Shown piece by piece: positions 52,011 through 59,463 of a stretch of DNA of 64,000 nt. Origin of the DNA: JBDSKH01 sp035556655 (lineage in GTDB: Bacteria > Actinomycetota > Actinomycetes > Actinomycetales > Microbacteriaceae); assembly GCA_035556655.1 (NCBI GenBank), contig DATMFW010000067.1:139202-203201 (forward strand), written 5' to 3'. The translations under genes were made by a program, and so were the position numbers. The stretch's first letter is position 1, and each line of letters opens with the position of its first letter. Below the pieces are notes generated by a model. It made no database searches. It saw only the letters and a program-made list of their open reading frames with translations, and was not told where the DNA came from.

Positions 52011-52028
52011 GGTACCGACGTCGGTACC
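52011..52028. promoter_or_regulatory. perfect 18-base palindrome in the helicase leader
   Basis: GGTACCGACGTCGGTACC is a perfect dyad ending 2 bases before the AGGAG site and 11 bases before the ATG. It could be a repressor site in DNA, or a leader hairpin (7 pairs, ACGT loop) that affects ribosome access. No regulator gene is adjacent. Confidence 0.55.
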
Positions 52029-52039
52029 CGAGGAGCCAC

Positions 52040-54169
52040 ATGGCCACATCCGGCCAGTCCGCCAAGCGTCAGCGCACGGGCGGGAAGCGCCCGGCGGCGC
52101 AGACCCGCCGGCGGCAGCACCAGGACGAGACGGGGATCATCCCCGTCCTGGCCCGCACGGTGCGCACCATCGAGAACTCCGCCGAGCGCGGCAAAGTCAG
52201 CCCGAGCAACCGCACGCGCTTCCGCGTCGTCGCCGTGCTCGTCCGTGAGGAGCGCGCGCGCATCAAGGGCGACACCGGTCTCACCGATGCCGAGCGCACC
52301 AAGGAACTCACCCGGCTCGACGGCATCGCCACGATCATGGCGAAGACCGCATCGCGCGACACCAGCCTGATCCAGCTGCTCACCGACAACGCTCCGCTGA
52401 GCCCGTCGGCGCAGGAGGTGCGGCGCACCATGCTGATGGAGGCGGGCGCCGAACTGAGCCCCGACGACCTCATCGTCGTCACCGAGGCTCCGGTCGTCGC
52501 GCCCGAGGTCGAGAAGCAGGTCGTGCCGCAGTCGGTCAAGCAGTACCAGATGTCGAACCCGTTCCTCGCGCCCGACTTCTCGGCGACTCAGCCCAAGCCG
52601 ACCACCGCCGGCCGGCTGGCGAACTGGGAGCTCATCGAGCCGTTGTTCCGCTCGTTCGAGACCGGGGCCGGAGGCGGTGCCGCCACGATGAACCTGCCGG
52701 CCCCGCGCTCGCTCGACGCCGCCGGGGGACGCGAGCTCATGATCCACCAGGCGCGGTTCATCGAGAGCGCGCGCGCGGGTCACCGCAGCTACCTGCTCGC
52801 CGATGAGCCGGGCCTCGGCAAGACCGCGCAGGCGCTTCTGGCGGCCTCGGTCACCGGGTCGTACCCGTTGCTGGTCGTCGTGCCCAACGTCGTCAAGGTC
52901 AACTGGGCCCGCGAGGTCGAGAAGTGGACCCCGCAGCGCACCGCCACCGTCGTCCACGGCGACGGGGACGACATCGACGCGTTCGCCGACGTGGTGATCG
53001 TCAACTACGAGGTCCTCGACCGGCACGTGGCCTGGCTGTCGCGCCGCGGTTTCAAGGGCATGGTCGTCGACGAGGCGCACTTCATCAAGAACAAGGAGTC
53101 TCAGCGCTCCAAGAACGTGCTCGCATTGTCGCGCAACATCCGGGCGACCCAGCCCAACGCACTGTTCATCGCGCTCACCGGAACGCCGCTGATCAACCAG
53201 ATCGAGGACTTCCGCATGATCTGGCAGTACCTCGGCTGGATCGACGACAAGAAGCCGCTGCCGCGCCTGATGAAGAAGCTCGAGGACACCGAACTCGATC
53301 CGGGGGATCCGGGCTTCTTCGCCGCGGCACGTGCGGCCGTCATCGACATGGGCATCGTGCGTCGCAAGAAGCAGGATGTCGCGGCCGACATCCCCGCGCG
53401 GCGCATCGCCGACATCCCCGTCGAGCTCGACGGCGAGTCCGGGCGCTCGATCCGCGAGGCGGAGGCGGCACTCGTGGCCCGGCTCGTTGAGCGATACCGC
53501 CGTCTCGTCGCCGCCCGGCCCGAGCTCGATCCCGACGATGCGGTGCGCATGGTCGCGGCGGCCGAGCTCGAGGACTCGAAGGGCTCCGACACCGGCGACA
53601 ACGTGTTCGCGATGGTCCGCCGGATCGGCCAGGCCAAGGCGACGCCGGCCGCGGACTACACGGTCAACCTGGCCCGCAACGTCGGTAAGGTGGTGTTCTT
53701 CGCCAAGCACATCGACGTGATGGACGCCGCCGAGAAGCACTTCGCCGCCGCCGGGGTGAAGACCGTCTCGATCCGTGGCGAGCAGACCGCGAAGGCCCGT
53801 ACCGCGGCGATCGATGCGTTCACGAACGACCCGGAGGTCTCGGTCGCCGTGTGCTCGCTGATGACGGCGGGCGTCGGGATCAACCTGCAGGTCGCCTCGA
53901 ACGTCGTGCTCGCCGAGTTGTCGTGGACGAACGCCGAGCAGACCCAGGCCATCGACCGGGTGCATCGTATCGGGCAGGAGCTTCCGGTGACGGCCTGGCG
54001 CATCATCGCTGCCGGAACCATCGACGGCCGCATCTCGGAGCTCATCGACTCGAAGGCGGGCCTCGCGGCGCGGGCCCTCGACGGGGAGGTCGGAACCGAC
54101 GAGGAGGCGGGCTCGGTACAGCTCGAGGCGCTCGTGGCTCTACTGCGCGACGCCACGCAGCTCGCATAG
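52040..54169 (+). CDS. SNF2-family DNA helicase/translocase
   Basis: 709 residues. An N-terminal basic and helical region of about 200 residues precedes the SNF2 core. Walker A is DEPGLGKT (about 255-263), Walker B VDEAH (about 342-346), motif III LTGTPL, and the second lobe has SLMTAGVGINLQVAS and the arginine-finger motif AIDRVHRIGQ (about 637-646). This is an SMARCAL1-like compact type found in actinobacteria; it probably remodels DNA or protein-DNA complexes during repair, but targets are unknown. It is monocistronic and followed by the RNA-rich intergenic island. Confidence 0.9.
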   Translation: MATSGQSAKRQRTGGKRPAAQTRRRQHQDETGIIPVLARTVRTIENSAERGKVSPSNRTRFRVVAVLVREERARIKGDTGLTDAERTKELTRLDGIATIMAKTASRDTSLIQLLTDNAPLSPSAQEVRRTMLMEAGAELSPDDLIVVTEAPVVAPEVEKQVVPQSVKQYQMSNPFLAPDFSATQPKPTTAGRLANWELIEPLFRSFETGAGGGAATMNLPAPRSLDAAGGRELMIHQARFIESARAGHRSYLLADEPGLGKTAQALLAASVTGSYPLLVVVPNVVKVNWAREVEKWTPQRTATVVHGDGDDIDAFADVVIVNYEVLDRHVAWLSRRGFKGMVVDEAHFIKNKESQRSKNVLALSRNIRATQPNALFIALTGTPLINQIEDFRMIWQYLGWIDDKKPLPRLMKKLEDTELDPGDPGFFAAARAAVIDMGIVRRKKQDVAADIPARRIADIPVELDGESGRSIREAEAALVARLVERYRRLVAARPELDPDDAVRMVAAAELEDSKGSDTGDNVFAMVRRIGQAKATPAADYTVNLARNVGKVVFFAKHIDVMDAAEKHFAAAGVKTVSIRGEQTAKARTAAIDAFTNDPEVSVAVCSLMTAGVGINLQVASNVVLAELSWTNAEQTQAIDRVHRIGQELPVTAWRIIAAGTIDGRISELIDSKAGLAARALDGEVGTDEEAGSVQLEALVALLRDATQLA

Positions 54170-54193
54170 CGCGTCAGCGCGTGTCGAGACCCG

Positions 54194-54218
54194 AACCCTC
54201 AACTATCTAGCGAGACTT
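54194..54218 (+). repeat. 25-base identical element, copy 1
   Basis: Begins AACCCTCAAC and ends AGCGAGACTT; identical over 25 bases to 54786-54810. It lies just upstream of a putative promoter (TTGCGG 54225-54230, 18-base spacer, TAACTT 54249-54254). Conservation stops near the start of the RNA, which suggests an upstream activator site rather than part of the transcript. Confidence 0.75.
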
Positions 54219-54260
54219 CACGTCTTGCGGGCCTCCGGACCTGCTCGGTAACTTCGTCAT

Positions 54261-54366
54261 CACTGAAGGGGCGCAAGCCCCGGACGTAACAGAAGGGCCC
54301 TCGGGACTCGACGAACCGCCTGGCTTCGGCCAGGGGGAACGCGGAACCGGGGGCCCTTCGTTCTTG
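54261..54366 (+). ncRNA. small RNA candidate 1
   Basis: From an inferred start near 54261 the RNA would hold a perfect hairpin GGGGC-GCAA-GCCCC (54269-54282, GNRA loop), a hairpin CCTGGC-TTCG-GCCAGG (54319-54334, UUCG loop) nested in a closing stem GAAGGGCCC/GGGCCCTTC (54292-54300 with 54351-54359), then TTCTTGT. There is no open frame of note. The layout is a free-standing structured RNA ending in a terminator. Start and end are inferred. Confidence 0.5.
54292..54359 (+). terminator. terminator-like stem of small RNA 1
   Basis: Arms 54292-54300 (GAAGGGCCC) and 54351-54359 (GGGCCCTTC) are perfectly complementary and enclose a UUCG hairpin; the 3' side runs into GTTCTTGT. It may also end read-through from the helicase gene 120 bases upstream. 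Confidence 0.5.
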
Positions 54367-54385
54367 TACCCCGCACGGTCGGTCT

Positions 54386-54547
54386 GTCCGCGCTAGTGCG
54401 GACACCCGCAATGGGGGCAGACGCCCACGCAGACCGCTAACTATTCTCATGAGTGCACTAGTTGGGGGACTAGCGGCGGCGGTGATCTCCTCACCCACGA
54501 GGGTCGACATACGGGGGTATTCGACTCGCGGAGGAGGCACCGCCGCC
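54386..54547 (-). ncRNA. C-rich-loop RNA candidate resembling 6C RNA
   Basis: Read on the minus strand, two adjacent hairpins expose C-rich loops. The first spans 54547 to 54475: outer arm pairing of 54538-54547 with 54475-54484 regions, inner pairs CGAG/CTCG, TCGA/TCGA and ATA/TAT, loop CCCCCG. The second is CTAGT-CCCCCA-ACTAG (54473 to 54458). A third CCCCC (54413-54417) and a hairpin GTCCGC/GCGGAC (54403-54386) follow. Actinobacterial 6C RNAs are defined by two hairpins with runs of C in their loops. The promoter is not clear, so strand and ends are inferred. Confidence 0.45.
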
Positions 54548-54571
54548 AGTATTTGACCGGCCCGTTGCCAG

Positions 54572-54589
54572 CCTCCGCCCATGCGGAGG
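54572..54589. promoter_or_regulatory. inverted repeat at the promoter of the 56-residue peptide gene
   Basis: CCTCCGC-CCAT-GCGGAGG is a perfect dyad with 7-base arms that ends 3 bases before the -10 hexamer TAGCGT (54593-54598). In this place a bound protein would block or assist the promoter. Confidence 0.5.
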
Positions 54590-54605
54590 ACGTAGCGTCG
54601 GCGCC

Positions 54606-54776
54606 ATGAAGAGCTGGATCCTCGGGATGGTCGTCGGCATCGCGATCGGGGTGTCGCTCGGCATCGCGATGGCGGACATCCCCGTCGGGATCGCCATCGG
54701 CGCCGGAATCGGCATCGCCTTCGCTCTCGCGTTCAGTCAGTCCGAGAGGTCGCAGCACGACCGCGACCGCGACTGA
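54606..54776 (+). CDS. 56-residue glycine-zipper membrane peptide
   Basis: Starts MKSWILGMVVGIAIGV; residues 4-44 are one or two hydrophobic helices built of GI/GA/AI steps (glycine-zipper-like), followed by the charged tail SERSQHDRDRD. TAGCGT (54593-54598) lies 7 bases before the ATG, the leaderless signature used throughout this window, which is the main support that this short frame is a gene. It sits between the small-RNA candidates. It may oligomerise in the membrane; a type I toxin-like role is conceivable given the RNA-rich setting, but nothing proves it. Confidence 0.6.
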   Translation: MKSWILGMVVGIAIGVSLGIAMADIPVGIAIGAGIGIAFALAFSQSERSQHDRDRD

Positions 54777-54785
54777 CCGGCCTCC

Positions 54786-54810
54786 AACCCTCAACTATCT
54801 AGCGAGACTT
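54786..54810 (+). repeat. 25-base identical element, copy 2
   Basis: Identical to 54194-54218. Followed by a promoter-like TTGCGC (54817-54822), a 16-base spacer and TAGAGT (54839-54844). It begins 10 bases after the stop codon of the small membrane peptide. Confidence 0.75.
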
Positions 54811-54850
54811 GACATCTTGCGCGGCGTGCGAGGCTGAGTAGAGTCTCCTC

Positions 54851-54920
54851 AATCGATGAAGGCGCAAGCCGGAATCGACCACAGAACGGCCCCGGGTTTC
54901 GGCTCGGGGCCGTTCGTGGT
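54851..54920 (+). ncRNA. small RNA candidate 2, related to candidate 1
   Basis: From an inferred start near 54851 the RNA has the same GAAGG-CGCAAGCC element as candidate 1 (hairpin GGC-GCAA-GCC, 54861-54870), a short linker with CACAGAA, then a terminator hairpin. It cannot be the leader of a gene: the next gene downstream lies on the opposite strand. It is therefore likely a free-standing short RNA of about 65-70 bases. Confidence 0.5.
54885..54914 (+). terminator. terminator hairpin of small RNA 2
   Basis: AACGGCCCCG (54885-54894) and CGGGGCCGTT (54905-54914) form a perfect 10-base-pair stem around GGTTTCGGCT; the tail is CGTGGTTAAT, with only a weak T-run. It may also serve the convergent gene that ends at 54934. 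Confidence 0.6.
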
Positions 54921-54933
54921 TAATGCGCTGCAG

Positions 54934-55842
54934 CTACTCCGTCCGGGTGCGGAGGAAGTCGTTGACGGCATTCGAGAACGCCCCGTCCACGGTGCGCTCC
55001 ACCCCGTCGACCGCGCGGATCGGCGCCGCGTGACGCACGCTCGACACGAGCCAGGCCGCGTCGGCATCCGCCAGATCGCGCGGGGTGAGCAGCTCGTACG
55101 AGGTCTCGTAGCCGCACTGCTCGGCGAAGCGGAAGATGTCGGCCTGGGTCGTCCCCGCCAGGATGCCGAGGTCGGTGCGCGGGGTCACCATGTGGGTGCC
55201 GGTCGTCATCACCAACGTCGACACCGGGCCCTCGAGCAGGTAGCCGTCGCTGCTGACGAACAGCGCGTCGTCGGCGCCGCGACGCGCCGCCTCGCGGAAC
55301 GCGGCGCGATTGACCGCGTAGCTCAGGGTCTTGGCCCCGGCCAGCAGCCAGGGGGCGGTCTGCGCGATGTCGTGCCGGTACCCGCGATCCAGCAGCACGA
55401 CGCGCAACCCGCTGGTGCGGGCGGCGGTGTGGTCGGGTGAGACGGCGCCGTACGCCCAACCGGTGGGCACGTTCGCGCCCTCGATGCCGCGGGTGAGCAC
55501 GATCTTGACGAAGCCCTCCTCGACCGTGCCGGCGGTCGAGGTCAGCTCGGCGGCGACCGCGAGCACGGCCGCTCGCCAGGCGCCGAGGTCGGGCGCGGGG
55601 AGCTCGAGCAGCGCCGCCGAGGCGGCGAACCGGGTCAGGTGCGGTTCGAGGGCCTGCGCGTGCCCGCCGCCCAGGCTGATGGTCTCGAAGATGCCGTCGC
55701 CGCGGGTCGCGGAGAGATCCATGACCGCGAGCTGGGGTGACTCCGCAGGCACCAGCCTGTGTCCGGTGACGACACCGGCATCGTCGAAGTCCAGCATCGC
55801 CAGCACCGCGGGACCCGCCCCCGCACCCGTGGGCACGGTCAC
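54934..55842 (-). CDS. aminotransferase class IV, aminodeoxychorismate lyase-like
   Basis: 302 residues, PLP fold type IV. The PLP lysine is K171 in GAKTLSYAVNRAAFREA, as in 4-amino-4-deoxychorismate lyase (PabC), which forms p-aminobenzoate for folate; E204 (LLEGPVSTL) and RGDGIFETI near 48 are also family features. D-amino acid and branched-chain aminotransferases share the fold, so the call is moderately firm. GTG start at 55840-55842 overlaps the stop of the upstream small gene (GTGA), so the two are coupled. Confidence 0.82.
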   Translation of the reverse strand: MTVPTGAGAGPAVLAMLDFDDAGVVTGHRLVPAESPQLAVMDLSATRGDGIFETISLGGGHAQALEPHLTRFAASAALLELPAPDLGAWRAAVLAVAAELTSTAGTVEEGFVKIVLTRGIEGANVPTGWAYGAVSPDHTAARTSGLRVVLLDRGYRHDIAQTAPWLLAGAKTLSYAVNRAAFREAARRGADDALFVSSDGYLLEGPVSTLVMTTGTHMVTPRTDLGILAGTTQADIFRFAEQCGYETSYELLTPRDLADADAAWLVSSVRHAAPIRAVDGVERTVDGAFSNAVNDFLRTRTE

Positions 55843-56150
55843 GCGATCCTGCGATCGCGCTCGGCGAGCATCGACCACACCGTCGAGGCCAGCCCGGGGT
55901 AGGCCAGCGCGATCTGGCGCAGCATCCGGTAGTTGACCTCCCGGCTCGGGATGCGGCCCCCGTCCGCCGTGATCAGCTCGGCCCTCAGGGTGAGCACCAC
56001 CAGTTCGTCGACCGACGGGATCTGCTCCATGAACGCCCACGGGTCCTCGCCGGCGCGCAGTCGCTCGAACACGACGGTGCTCAGCTCATCCCCGGCTTCG
56101 GCACGCAACACCTCGAGGCTCGCGCGACGCGGCACACCGGGCACATCCAT
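55839..56150 (-). CDS. small helical protein coupled to the PabC-like gene
   Basis: 103 residues from ATG 56150 (MDVPGVPRRASLEV). No membrane or signal segment, charged and helical, with FERLRAGEDPWAFMEQIPSVDEL in positions about 27-50. Not a family I recognise. Start choice: the complement of 56158-56163, TAGGCT, lies 7 bases before this ATG; the ATG two codons earlier would overlap the -10. Coupled to the lyase gene by a 4-base overlap. Confidence 0.7.
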   Translation of the reverse strand: MDVPGVPRRASLEVLRAEAGDELSTVVFERLRAGEDPWAFMEQIPSVDELVVLTLRAELITADGGRIPSREVNYRMLRQIALAYPGLASTVWSMLAERDRRIA

Positions 56151-56200
56151 GCGCATGAGCCTACGCGCGCGGGCGTCTCCGGGGCGGTTAGGGTCGAAGC

Positions 56201-58132
56201 ATGGCGTGGACCCGACGGCTGCTGGCCAAGCTCGCGGTGGGTGCGGCGAGCATCGCGCTCCTGCTGGCGCCCGCGGTGCCGGCCACCGCATCCGTGGATG
56301 CACCCGAAGGGCAGGGCTTGGCGGCGCGGTCCGGCGACACCAGCGATTTCGAGTTCCGGTCCTTCGACGCGGTCTACCTGCTGCAGCGCGGCAGCGACCA
56401 GCGTGCGCGGCTCGACGTGACCGAGACCGCCGTGGCCGTGTTCCCGGCGATCGATCAGAACCGCGGGATCATCCGCTCGATCCCGAACTACTACGGCGAT
56501 GTGAACCTCGACACCACGGTGCTGGGCGTCGAGGACGAGAACGGCGACCCGGTCTACTACGAGGTGCAGGACGACGGCGGGTTCACGATCGTCATCATCG
56601 ACGACGACACCTTCAAGCACGGGGCGACGACGTACGTGATCCACTACAGCCAGAGCGACACGATCCGCTCGTTCGGCAGCGGCGATGAGTTCTACTGGGA
56701 CGTCAACGGCACCGGGTGGGATCAGCCGTTCGGCGAGGTGAGCGCCCGGGTGGTCGTCGAGCCGGCGATCGTGGACGCGCTCGCCGAGGGTGAGAGCTGC
56801 TATCAGGGGCCGGAGAACGCCACGACCCCGTGCTCGGGTGGCATCTCGCGGTCGGTCGATCCGGCCGGCGCGGCCGTCTACGACGCGAGCGCCCAGAACC
56901 TGGGGCCGCGCGAGAACCTCACCGTGGTGGTGCCGTTCGTGTCCGGGACCTTCGTCGAGGGCACACCGGACCCCAATGGCTCGCCGTACGACCCCGGGTC
57001 GCCGTACGGGCCAGAGCCGCCCTTCGACCTGGGGGAGCCGCCGGGCTGGGCCATCGCCGTGTCGATGCTCGCCGGAGCGATCTCGTTCGTCACCGCGATC
57101 GTCGGTGCGGTCGTGCTGCGCCGGCGCAGGGCCACCCCGACCGGGTTCATCATCCCGCAGTACTCGGTGCCGAAGAATCTCGACATCATGGTCGCGGCCG
57201 AGCTGATCCAGCGCGGCAGCACGGCGATCCAGGCGCAGCTGGTGAGCCTGGCGGTGAAGCGCAAGATCCGCCTGCTCGGCTACGCCGTCACCGATGCCGA
57301 CGGCGCCGACTACGCCGTTCAGCTGCTCGACCCGACCGGGCTGGAGAGCTGGGAACAGGCGGTCGTCGATGCGCTGTTCGGGCCCGGCGCCGAACCCGGT
57401 GCAGCCCGCGATCTGCAGCGCTCCGGCGACTCCGAACTCGCCGACGCCCTGCGGCCGATCGTGGCACAGTTGCCGGGCGCGGTCACCGCGAGCGGGTTCA
57501 TCGGCCCGTCGGCCCGGGTCAGGGGAACCGGCTGGGTGCTGCTCGCGGTCGCGGTACTGGGGGCGGTGAGCCTCATCGGCGCGATCTTCTCGGGCTGGGT
57601 CGGGGTGGTCCTCGGCATGTTCGGGTTCATCTTCATCCTCATCGCGCTCGGGGTCGCCGGGTTCGCCGCGCGCAAGCAGCCGACCCTCAGCGCTCACGGT
57701 GCCGAGACCGTCGACTACCTGCTGGGCATGCAGATGTACCTCACGCTCGCCGAGAAGGACCGCTTCGCGGTGTTGCAGAGCGCGACGGGCGCCGACCGCA
57801 TCGACATCGGCGACGGAAAGCAGCTGATCAAGCTCTACGAGAAGCTGCTGCCCTGGGCCGTCGTCTGGGGCGTCGAGGAGTCGTGGGCACGCGAGCTGGA
57901 GATCCAACTGGCCCAGACCGGCGAGGAGCTCGACTGGTATGCCGGGACGGCGCCGTTCCACGCCTACCAGTTCGCATCGCTGCTCTCGGGCGTGCACACC
58001 GGAACCAGCGCCCCCGTCACCACCAGCGGCTCGAGCTGGAGCGGCAGCGGCTTCAGCAGCTTCTCCAGCGGATCCTTCGGCGGCGGCTTCTCCGGCGGCG
58101 GTGGCGGCGGAGGCGGCGGTGGCGGCCGCTGA
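56201..58132 (+). CDS. DUF2207 membrane protein
   Basis: 643 residues. A signal peptide (about 1-31) precedes a DUF2207 outer domain (FRSFDAVYLLQRGSDQRARLDVTET, in positions about 53-77, and the paired IIRSIPNYYGDVN). A membrane helix near 285-308, a cytoplasmic domain, two more helices (about 445-490) and a long cytoplasmic part follow. The end is SGSSWSGSGFSSFSSGSF then an almost pure glycine run, typical for the family. Family function is unknown. TAGGGT (56189-56194) ends 6 bases before the ATG. It overlaps the J-domain gene by 14 bases. Confidence 0.85.
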   Translation: MAWTRRLLAKLAVGAASIALLLAPAVPATASVDAPEGQGLAARSGDTSDFEFRSFDAVYLLQRGSDQRARLDVTETAVAVFPAIDQNRGIIRSIPNYYGDVNLDTTVLGVEDENGDPVYYEVQDDGGFTIVIIDDDTFKHGATTYVIHYSQSDTIRSFGSGDEFYWDVNGTGWDQPFGEVSARVVVEPAIVDALAEGESCYQGPENATTPCSGGISRSVDPAGAAVYDASAQNLGPRENLTVVVPFVSGTFVEGTPDPNGSPYDPGSPYGPEPPFDLGEPPGWAIAVSMLAGAISFVTAIVGAVVLRRRRATPTGFIIPQYSVPKNLDIMVAAELIQRGSTAIQAQLVSLAVKRKIRLLGYAVTDADGADYAVQLLDPTGLESWEQAVVDALFGPGAEPGAARDLQRSGDSELADALRPIVAQLPGAVTASGFIGPSARVRGTGWVLLAVAVLGAVSLIGAIFSGWVGVVLGMFGFIFILIALGVAGFAARKQPTLSAHGAETVDYLLGMQMYLTLAEKDRFAVLQSATGADRIDIGDGKQLIKLYEKLLPWAVVWGVEESWARELEIQLAQTGEELDWYAGTAPFHAYQFASLLSGVHTGTSAPVTTSGSSWSGSGFSSFSSGSFGGGFSGGGGGGGGGGGR

Positions 58133-59030
58133 CGGTCCGCTCGCCGCGTCGCCCTACGAGATTCTCGGGGTCGCCCCGACGGCGAGCGATGCCGAACTGA
58201 GGCGCGCCTACCGCCAGAAGCTGCGCGAGGCGCATCCGGACACCGGGGGAGCGGCAGCGCACTTCCACCGCGTCCAGCACGCCTGGGAGCAGGTCGGCAC
58301 CCCCGATGCCCGCGCCGCCTACGACCGCGGCGGCCGGGCGAGCACGGCGGCCCCGAGCTTCGCGCCCGCCCCGCCCCCGAAGCGTCCCGACTCACGCCCG
58401 CAGGCCCGCTCGTATGGGCACCCGGGCGGGTGGTACCGCGAGCGTTACCTCGACCTGCTGCACGAGTGGGCCGGGCGCGGAGTGGACGTGCCCGACCCCT
58501 ACGACCCGGTGCTGCTGCGGTCGGCGCCGCGCGAGATCCGGCACCTGCTGGCGGATGCGGTGGCCGAGGAGGACACCGCGCGCGTTCTCAGCACCCTCGG
58601 CATCGGATTCACCGTGTGGCACGACGTGCGCACCGACGCCGGCAAGCTCGACCACGTCGTGCTCGGGCCGACCGGTCTCTGGGCGATGCTCAGCGAGGAC
58701 TGGGGTGAACCGGTGAAGGCGAGGCGGGGCGAACTCATCGGGCCGGCCCTCGAGCCGGGCGAGCGGCCGGTGCACGACCTGGCGGCGCGGGCGCGCGGGT
58801 TCGCCCGCGCGGCGCGGGTGAAGTTCTCGGCGCTCGTCGTCGTGGTGCCCGACGGCGACTCGCCCGAGGAGGTCATGCCGCTCGGTTCGGTGCGGGGTGC
58901 GCAGGCCCTGCTCGTGCAGCGTCCGCGGCTGGCCGACCTGGTGCGCCGCGGCCTGTCCGGCGTCGGCACCGGCGGCACCGACCTGTTCGAGGTGCGCACC
59001 CGGGTCGCCGACGCCGTGCGATACGTGTAA
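58119..59030 (+). CDS. J-domain protein with NERD-like C-terminal domain
   Basis: 303 residues. Residues 9-64 form a J domain (SPYEILGVAPTASDAELRRAY) with the DnaK-stimulating tripeptide HPD at 39-41. A proline-rich linker follows, then a domain (about 140-300) whose LGIGFTVWHDVRTDAGKLDHVVLGPTGLW, over positions 165-193, recalls NERD (nuclease-related) domains; the usual lysine after the E/LxK position is not obvious, so catalysis is doubtful. GTG 58119 is used; GTG 58101, in the glycine-coding repeat of the upstream gene, is also in frame. Coupled to DUF2207. Confidence 0.65.
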   Translation: MAAADGPLAASPYEILGVAPTASDAELRRAYRQKLREAHPDTGGAAAHFHRVQHAWEQVGTPDARAAYDRGGRASTAAPSFAPAPPPKRPDSRPQARSYGHPGGWYRERYLDLLHEWAGRGVDVPDPYDPVLLRSAPREIRHLLADAVAEEDTARVLSTLGIGFTVWHDVRTDAGKLDHVVLGPTGLWAMLSEDWGEPVKARRGELIGPALEPGERPVHDLAARARGFARAARVKFSALVVVVPDGDSPEEVMPLGSVRGAQALLVQRPRLADLVRRGLSGVGTGGTDLFEVRTRVADAVRYV

Positions 59031-59067
59031 CCGAATACGTTCGGCTCGGCGCGCGTTACCGTCGAGT

Positions 59068-59463
59068 ATGACCAGCATCCCGGCCGAACGCCGCCACCTC
59101 CTCGACGCCCCCAACTTCGGCACCCTCGGCACCATCCGCCCCGACGACACCGTGCAGGTGAACCCGATGTGGGTCGACATCGACGACGAGACGAACACGC
59201 TGCGGTTCACCCACACCACCTACCGCGGCAAGTTCCGCAACCTGCAGCACAACCCCTCGATGAGCTTCGCCATCATCGACCCCGACACCCCGCACGAGTA
59301 CCTCGAGGTGCGCGGAAAGCTGATCGAGGTGATCCCGGACCCGACGGGCGCGTTCTACGTGCACCTGCAGAATCGCTACGGCAACCCCAGCGACGTGCCG
59401 CCGAAGGACAAGGCCGACCGCGTCATCCTGGTGATGTCGATCGAGAAGGCGATCGCCGGCTAA
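59068..59463 (+). CDS. PPOX-class (pyridoxamine oxidase-like/F420-dependent) protein
   Basis: 131 residues, split beta-barrel flavin/F420 fold. ERRHLLDAPNFGTLGTIRPD opens the barrel and VNPMWVDIDDETNTLRFTHTTYRGKFRNLQHNP carries the cofactor phosphate site (positions about 31-63). Members reduce diverse substrates with F420H2 or bind FMN or haem. TACCGT (59057-59062) lies 5 bases before the ATG. Its TAA shares CTAA with the convergent LysR-effector gene. Confidence 0.82.
   Translation: MTSIPAERRHLLDAPNFGTLGTIRPDDTVQVNPMWVDIDDETNTLRFTHTTYRGKFRNLQHNPSMSFAIIDPDTPHEYLEVRGKLIEVIPDPTGAFYVHLQNRYGNPSDVPPKDKADRVILVMSIEKAIAG

Noticed and set aside
54194..54914. Direct 25-base repeats considered as ends of a small mobile element
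   Set aside because: The repeats are same-direction and each is followed by its own promoter-like and hairpin sequence; no transposase, target duplication or inverted ends are seen.
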